DNA from: Limnoperna fortunei
Taxonomy: Eukaryota; Mollusca; Bivalvia; Mytilida; Modiolidae
Length of the DNA stretch: 64,000 nucleotides
Reading direction: 5' to 3'
Assembly (NCBI GenBank): GCA_944474755.1
Contig: OX104117.1
Span: 37,279,222 to 37,343,221, forward strand
Shown: in pieces, positions 63,401 through 64,000 of the stretch
Position numbering within the stretch: the stretch's first letter is position 1
Layout: each line of letters opens with the position of its first letter
Program-made: the position numbers and the translations under genes
The notes under the pieces: model-generated
The model's input: only the letters and a program-made list of their open reading frames with translations
What the model was told of the DNA's origin: nothing
Databases searched by the model: none

Positions 63401-63607
63401 TAATGCTCTTATTAATATATGCCACGCAACGAATTTTGTATGCTTACTATTAACTCGGGCACTAACAGGAAAAAAATGTGTAATTTTAATTTTACATTGA
63501 AGACTTATGAGATCAAATATAATAGAATTTGCATGCAGTTTGGGAGACAGTCAATGCCTTGCAAATGCTACAGAAAGATTCAGAAGCTGGATAGATAATG
63601 GAATCAG
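37391..63607 (+). CDS. Membrane-anchored M1 zinc aminopeptidase (aminopeptidase N/A-like), 15 exons, 3' end off window
   Basis: It removes N-terminal amino acids from peptides at the cell surface using one zinc ion. The joined exons give 784 codons in one frame. The order is: short cytoplasmic tail (1-14); transmembrane anchor (about 15-37, [20 protein letters not shown]); Thr/Ser-rich stalk (about 55-84); N-terminal beta domain (from about 90, [13 protein letters not shown]; later [18 protein letters not shown]); GAMEH at 359-363 in place of GAMEN; HEISH at 395-399 with E418 completing HEXXH-X18-E; ISYSKGASVIRM with the transition-state tyrosine Y481; and the start of the ERAP1-like C-terminal domain ([10 protein letters not shown]). 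Type II topology and a stalk are typical of ANPEP/ENPEP-class ectoenzymes. Family members are about 950-1000 residues, so roughly 170-200 residues lie beyond the edge. Which paralogue (N, A, TRH-degrading) it is cannot be decided here. Oddities are the GC-AG first intron and the Asn-to-His change. Confidence 0.95.
39467..40376 (+). mobile_element. Dispersed element bounded by palindromes with internal tandem units
   Basis: It opens with a perfect 14-bp stem, AGCTCACCTGACCC-AAA-GGGTCAGGTGAGCT (39467-39497). It closes with CAGGTGAGCGATACAGGCTC and the 16-bp palindrome AGGCTCTTAAGAGCCT (40355-40370). Between them are about five degenerate units, each opening with CTTCTTCTCTRAAACYGGTT (near 39571, 39739, 39904, 40026, 40201) and containing ATAGGACCCTATGGGAAAAA. 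Spacing is about 120-175 bp because some units have deletions. Terminal hairpins without a transposase suggest a non-autonomous Helitron-like or fold-back element. The class is not certain. Confidence 0.75.
41550..41580. repeat. T15-G11 homopolymer junction
   Basis: A run of 15 T is followed directly by 11 G, then TGGGG. A similar T13-G12 junction is at 51119-51143. Both lie in aminopeptidase introns. Confidence 0.9.
43301..43412. repeat. Inverted repeat in intron 1
   Basis: AGAAATAATTCACGGATGCT then GAGGTTATCATTG is mirrored by CAATGATAAATCACAGCCTC then CGTGAATTATTTCT, with arms of about 33 bp around a spacer of about 45 bp. Confidence 0.85.
43946..44201. mobile_element. AT-rich element with imperfect terminal inverted repeats
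   Basis: AGGGAACAACCATTTAACTT then GGGGTGGGCTTGG at the left is mirrored by GGCCCCCCCTTTCAACTTAA then ATGGTCCGTCCCT at the right. The core is a series of AAAATATT words. About 256 bp; non-coding, MITE-like. Confidence 0.7.
44701..45623 (+). mobile_element. 3' end of a second non-LTR retrotransposon (zinc-knuckle C-terminus)
   Basis: An open plus-strand frame from at least 44701 to the stop at 45340-45342 encodes [20 protein letters not shown], then RQ-rich helices. It ends with a C-x2-C…H-x4-C finger in [20 protein letters not shown] then HCPSY. That arrangement is the zf-RVT-type C-terminus of invertebrate non-LTR polyproteins. The 3' UTR (with a T23 run) ends in (ATTTCGT)n at about 45598-45623, a tandem 3' tail as in CR1/Jockey-like elements. 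The RT core is absent, so it is a 5'-truncated insertion. It differs from the element at 35570-36878 in sequence, tail and orientation. Confidence 0.85.
45625..46710. other. Intron 1 segment with a decayed repeat tail
   Basis: GTTTGATTTATTGTTTATAA, then ACTTGTTCTCGTC and TTGACATTAAGCAAACATTT near 46160-46245 match the tail of dispersed family 1 (compare 57175-57245). Nothing else supported. Confidence 0.5.
46711..46980 (+). repeat. tRNA-headed SINE, near full length
   Basis: The head GGGCCTCGGTGACCGAGTGG contains an A-box-like TGACCGAGTGG, and GGTTCGATTC serves as the B box. The conserved body is TTGACAAGGATTGCCAGTTT, then CTCCGGGTACTCCGGCTTCC and AATAAAAACTGGACGCCATG. The tail is TGCTGAAAGTGGCGTTAAA with (CAAA)n. 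The head resembles tRNA-Ser/Leu, and the body fits the V-domain SINEs known from molluscs (RUDI-like; family name inferred). The plus-strand copy lies in intron 1. Confidence 0.88.
48379..48520 (+). CDS. Aminopeptidase exon 2
   Basis: Acceptor TTTTTTCAG|A completes Arg215. Encodes [20 protein letters not shown] then [15 protein letters not shown] and ALSNMPVK, the most conserved block of the N-terminal domain. Donor AAG|GTAAGA, phase 0. Confidence 0.95.
48521..50116 (+). other. Intron 2
   Basis: GTAAGA…TTTACAG, 1596 bp. No element I can name. Confidence 0.85.
50117..50254 (+). CDS. Aminopeptidase exon 3
   Basis: 46 codons in phase 0/0: [20 protein letters not shown] then [19 protein letters not shown]. 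It matches the MSTYLLAFIVSDF family block. Donor GAG|GTAGGT. Confidence 0.94.
50523..50643 (+). CDS. Aminopeptidase exon 4
   Basis: Follows a 268-bp intron. Encodes [20 protein letters not shown], then [15 protein letters not shown], the conserved YPLPK block just before the catalytic domain. It ends in phase 1 at G|GTAAAT. Confidence 0.94.
51119..51143. repeat. T13-G12 homopolymer junction in intron 4
   Basis: T13 is followed directly by G12. Same arrangement and orientation as 41550-41575 in intron 1. Confidence 0.9.
51920..52074 (+). CDS. Aminopeptidase exon 5 (GAMEH and HEXXH)
   Basis: Encodes [20 protein letters not shown], then YREVNMLYD, and ends VIAHEISHQ. The substrate-anchoring motif reads G-A-M-E-H (codons GGA GCC ATG GAA CAT), where the family has GAMEN. 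The zinc motif H395-E396-I-S-H399 is intact. The acceptor completes Asp349; donor CAG|GTCAGT, phase 0. Confidence 0.95.
52306..52594 (+). mobile_element. SINE insertion with perfect 12-bp target-site duplication
   Basis: A full-length tRNA-headed SINE (about 52318-52582) has GGCCTCGGTGGCCGAGTGGT at its head, a GGTTCGATTC B box and a (CAAA)n tail. CATATAAATGAA occurs on both sides (52306-52317 and 52583-52594). Plus orientation, intron 5. It is the best-preserved copy in the window. Confidence 0.93.
52616..52724 (-). repeat. SINE tail fragment, minus strand
   Basis: TGTTTAACGCCACTATCAGT, CATGGCGTCCATTTGTTTAG and CTTCGGTAGGAAAACTGGCA are the inverse of the SINE body and tail. The head is missing. 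Confidence 0.8.
52911..53024 (+). CDS. Aminopeptidase exon 6 (third zinc ligand)
   Basis: [20 protein letters not shown], then [18 protein letters not shown]. Glu418 in LNEG is the third zinc ligand, exactly 18 residues after His399. Donor ATG|GTAGGT, phase 0. Confidence 0.96.
53141..53190 (-). repeat. Short SINE tail relic, minus strand
   Basis: TGTTTGCTTGAATGATGTTT then AACGCAACTTTCAA resembles the inverse of the SINE 3' end. Confidence 0.5.
53440..53605 (-). repeat. Dispersed repeat family 1, minus-oriented copy in intron 6
   Basis: The reverse complement shows CTCCTCAGGTGGCGGATATT-like and CTCTCGTTGGGTGGTTGT words, then TTGGCCGCGGACTGCAATCG followed by GTGACGTAATGGGAG. All have equivalents in the 58625-58950 copy. 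Confidence 0.75.
53660..53810 (-). repeat. SINE copy, minus strand, diverged
   Basis: GGTTTAACGCCATTTTCAGC, AATTTTTCAGCTATATCATT and GCGTCCAGCTTTATTGGAGG are the inverse of the SINE tail. GTCGAGTACATCTTGTCC matches the inverse of its body. Confidence 0.75.
53843..53977 (+). CDS. Aminopeptidase exon 7 (catalytic tyrosine)
   Basis: [39 protein letters not shown] and SISYSK. Tyr481 in ISYSKG corresponds to the oxyanion-stabilising tyrosine of M1 enzymes. Phase 0/0, donor AAG|GTATGG. Confidence 0.95.
53978..55915 (+). other. Intron 7
   Basis: GTATGG…TTTTTAG, 1938 bp. Contains the second fold-back copy (54930-55247). The rest is AT-rich without features. Confidence 0.8.
54930..55247 (-). repeat. 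Fold-back element, copy 2 of 2
   Basis: Inverted relative to 32928-33262. CATGAAGAAAATGCACTTCT, TTTTTGACTTGAAAATTTTC and GAGTGATAGCCTGACGTC (55176-55247) are the inverse of that copy's unique flank. The hairpin arms hold GTACAAATAAACTTTATATT and GACAATGTACGAATATTGT, the latter partly duplicated here (55051-55135). Confidence 0.8.
55916..55981 (+). CDS. Aminopeptidase exon 8
   Basis: [20 protein letters not shown] then IG, 22 codons, continuing SYSK|GAS. Acceptor ATTTTTAG, donor GGG|GTAAGC, phase 0. Confidence 0.94.
55982..57386 (+). other. Intron 8
   Basis: 1405 bp. A family 1 fragment lies at 56925-57010 (AATACTGGGAGAGTTGCCAG, GTGGTGGATAGGGTAGGACC) and a family-like tail at 57170-57245 (TTGTTTGTTAACATGTTCCC, ATATAGCTGAAATATTGCTC). 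Confidence 0.75.
57387..57452 (+). CDS. Aminopeptidase exon 9
   Basis: [20 protein letters not shown] then GV, 22 codons; the NA…DLW motif is typical of the family. Donor GTG|GTATGG, phase 0. Confidence 0.93.
57645..58015 (+). repeat. Dispersed repeat family 1, long copy
   Basis: GGTTGCAAGGGCTCGACCCA, AGGTGGCGGATGGGGAGACC, CATACTGGGTAACGTTTTAC, CTGGCAGTCAAAATTGTG and TGGCTAAAGTACTGCGTGCT occur in the same order as in the 58625 copy. A C-rich run (57940-57953) is inserted near the end. Confidence 0.72.
58625..58955 (+). repeat. Dispersed repeat family 1, best copy
   Basis: AATACTGGGAGGGTTCCCAG, GATAAGGGAGACTCTCCCGT, GTCAGGTCATAATACGGAAA, ATAATGGGTGACGTGTTTGG, AAGGCAGTCAAAATTGTGCT and ATAGTTGAAATACTGATCGG. 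It has no frame of interest and no tRNA-like head. Likely a SINE or MITE of about 330 bp; the class is undetermined. Confidence 0.72.
59033..59161 (+). repeat. SINE, 5'-truncated copy
   Basis: Starts at ACCCTACCGCAGGTTTGGGG and runs through CTCCGGGTACTCCGGCTTCC, AAAACTGGACGCCATGATAT and a (CAAA)n tail. The tRNA head is missing, the usual result of incomplete reverse transcription. Confidence 0.88.
59350..59534 (-). repeat. SINE copy, minus strand, head-to-head with the next
   Basis: ACGGAGAAGGCCGGAGTACC, TACCCTGCCCGCAGTAAGGC and GTGATCAATTGTAGATGAAT are the inverse of SINE body, B-box region and head. Its head abuts the head of the plus-strand copy at 59535. Confidence 0.8.
59535..59775 (+). 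repeat. SINE copy, plus strand
   Basis: GGGTGGCCGAGTGATTAAGG is the head and GGTTCGAGTCTC the B-box region. The body is GACAAGAATTGCCAGTTTTC and the tail GACAGTGGCGTTAAACAAC. The frames crossing it on both strands are not genes. Confidence 0.87.
60191..60366 (+). CDS. Aminopeptidase exon 10
   Basis: [20 protein letters not shown] then [14 protein letters not shown] and [12 protein letters not shown]. The W..QMGFP block marks the end of the catalytic domain and entry to the beta-sandwich. The preceding intron (57453-60190, 2.7 kb) holds the SINE cluster. It ends in phase 2 at CA|GTAAGT. Confidence 0.95.
60811..61062 (-). repeat. SINE, near full-length, minus strand in intron 10
   Basis: TTTGTTTGTTTGAATAGTGT, TTAACGCCACTTTCGGCAAT and AACCCCCGACCTGCGGTAGG, then CCCGCAGTGAGACTTGAACC (inverse B box) and AATAGTAGACGAACTAACTT (inverse head). 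Confidence 0.87.
61158..61234 (+). CDS. Aminopeptidase exon 11
   Basis: Joins CA|T to give [20 protein letters not shown] then GHAWLNRAD, matching the W..P..Y beta-sandwich region. Acceptor TCACCAG, donor G|GTGAGT, phase 1. Confidence 0.9.
61720..61856 (+). CDS. Aminopeptidase exon 12
   Basis: [20 protein letters not shown] then [14 protein letters not shown] and [18 protein letters not shown] marks the boundary to the helical C-terminal domain. Acceptor CATCATAG, donor ACA|GTATGT, phase 0. Confidence 0.94.
62405..62608 (+). CDS. Aminopeptidase exon 13
   Basis: [40 protein letters not shown] and [29 protein letters not shown] and the LPW motif are signatures of the ERAP1-like C-terminal domain. 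Acceptor TTTATAG, donor AGA|GTAGGT, phase 0. Confidence 0.96.
62903..62976 (+). CDS. Aminopeptidase exon 14
   Basis: [20 protein letters not shown] then DHLEK, the conserved GW…..H..K/R stretch. Ends in phase 2 at AA|GTAAGG. Confidence 0.94.
63090..63300 (+). repeat. Degenerate SINE in intron 14
   Basis: CTAATGATCAACGACGTGTC, CAGGGTGTGAACAACACCAA, TACAAGTATTGCCAGTTTTC and AAAGCTGGACGCCATGGTAT, then CGCTGAAAGTAGCGTTTGAC. Heavily mutated plus-strand copy. Confidence 0.75.
63503..63607 (+). CDS. Aminopeptidase exon 15 (last in window)
   Basis: Joins AA|A to give [20 protein letters not shown] then [15 protein letters not shown], matching the L.R..I...AC..G...C…A…F..W helix of the family, including its cysteine pair. 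Acceptor ACATTGAAG (weak pyrimidine tract), donor AG|GTCAGT, phase 2. The next exon is not found before 64000. Confidence 0.92.
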
Positions 63608-64000
63608 GTCAGTTCAGTTGAGTAAAATTACCAAATAATACTTTAGTACAGACGTCGCTCCACTTTTTTTTTTATATTGATGAAAACTTTAGGAAATACA
63701 GTTTCATGGTAATGTTATGGTTATAAAGTTATATATGCCGAATTCTGACGTCATTGTATTTATAACATGCACACTTCATTTAATCCAATGGAAAATGCAT
63801 GTTTTTGTCAAATATTTTATATACAGGTAGATATTACTAGAAGAATAAAATTCTAAAATTATAGTATTTTTATGTCAATAACTTTTTATATTTGATTCTG
63901 AACTACGGTTTGCGACTGTTGGTTTATACACGATTTTTGCAAATCCTTAAAATGGCGTACTATTTTGATCAGTTAGTACAGCGTTTCCATGTCGCATGTT

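Noticed and set aside
63608..64000. A sixteenth aminopeptidase exon
   Set aside because: No acceptor in phase 2 is followed by the expected helical-domain sequence. The TATACAG near 63826 leads to a stop within a few codons, so the next exon must lie beyond the window.

Overview
The window is eukaryotic, AT-rich genomic DNA, most likely from a bivalve mollusc. The evidence is spliced genes with GT-AG introns, tRNA-headed SINEs with the A/B-box head and conserved central/tail blocks known from molluscan V-domain (RUDI-like) SINEs, two non-LTR retrotransposon fragments, many short fold-back elements, and a long satellite array. The mollusc call is an inference from repeat style. No bacterial operon, CRISPR array or rRNA is present.

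Layout. (1) 1-16645 is a continuous satellite array of 35 complete monomers and one partial. There are two monomer classes: A, about 464 bp (20 copies), and B, about 471 bp (15 copies). They differ mainly by one 5-versus-12-bp block. From about 11194 rightwards the array has a trimeric A-B-B higher-order period of 1406 bp. (2) 16646-37390 is intergenic DNA. It holds a two-exon Myb/SANT-like (NAIF1/Harbinger-type) gene remnant on the minus strand (18214-19323) with an in-frame stop, at least ten imperfect inverted repeats, a small TIR element (34213-34425), and a 5'-truncated non-LTR reverse transcriptase on the minus strand (about 35570-36878). (3) 37391 to the right edge is one gene: a membrane-anchored M1-family zinc aminopeptidase (aminopeptidase N/A-like, type II membrane protein) on the plus strand. 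I resolved 15 exons. Concatenated, they stay in frame for 784 codons, and the last part of the C-terminal domain lies beyond position 64000.

The aminopeptidase is the only gene with convincing integrity. It keeps HEXXH-X18-E (HEISH, then E418) and the catalytic tyrosine (Y481), but its exopeptidase motif reads GAMEH instead of GAMEN. Its first intron (10.3 kb) uses a GC-AG splice pair with an ideal AG|GCAAGT donor. Its introns carry many SINE copies, one flanked by a perfect 12-bp target-site duplication, plus copies of a second dispersed family and a palindrome-bounded element at 39467-40376.

I did not find a clearly new biological system. The items most worth a second look are the GAMEH substitution, the higher-order satellite whose edge falls exactly at its own variable site next to a 29-bp sequence repeated 16 kb away, the split Myb/SANT remnant, and the dense fold-back sequences.
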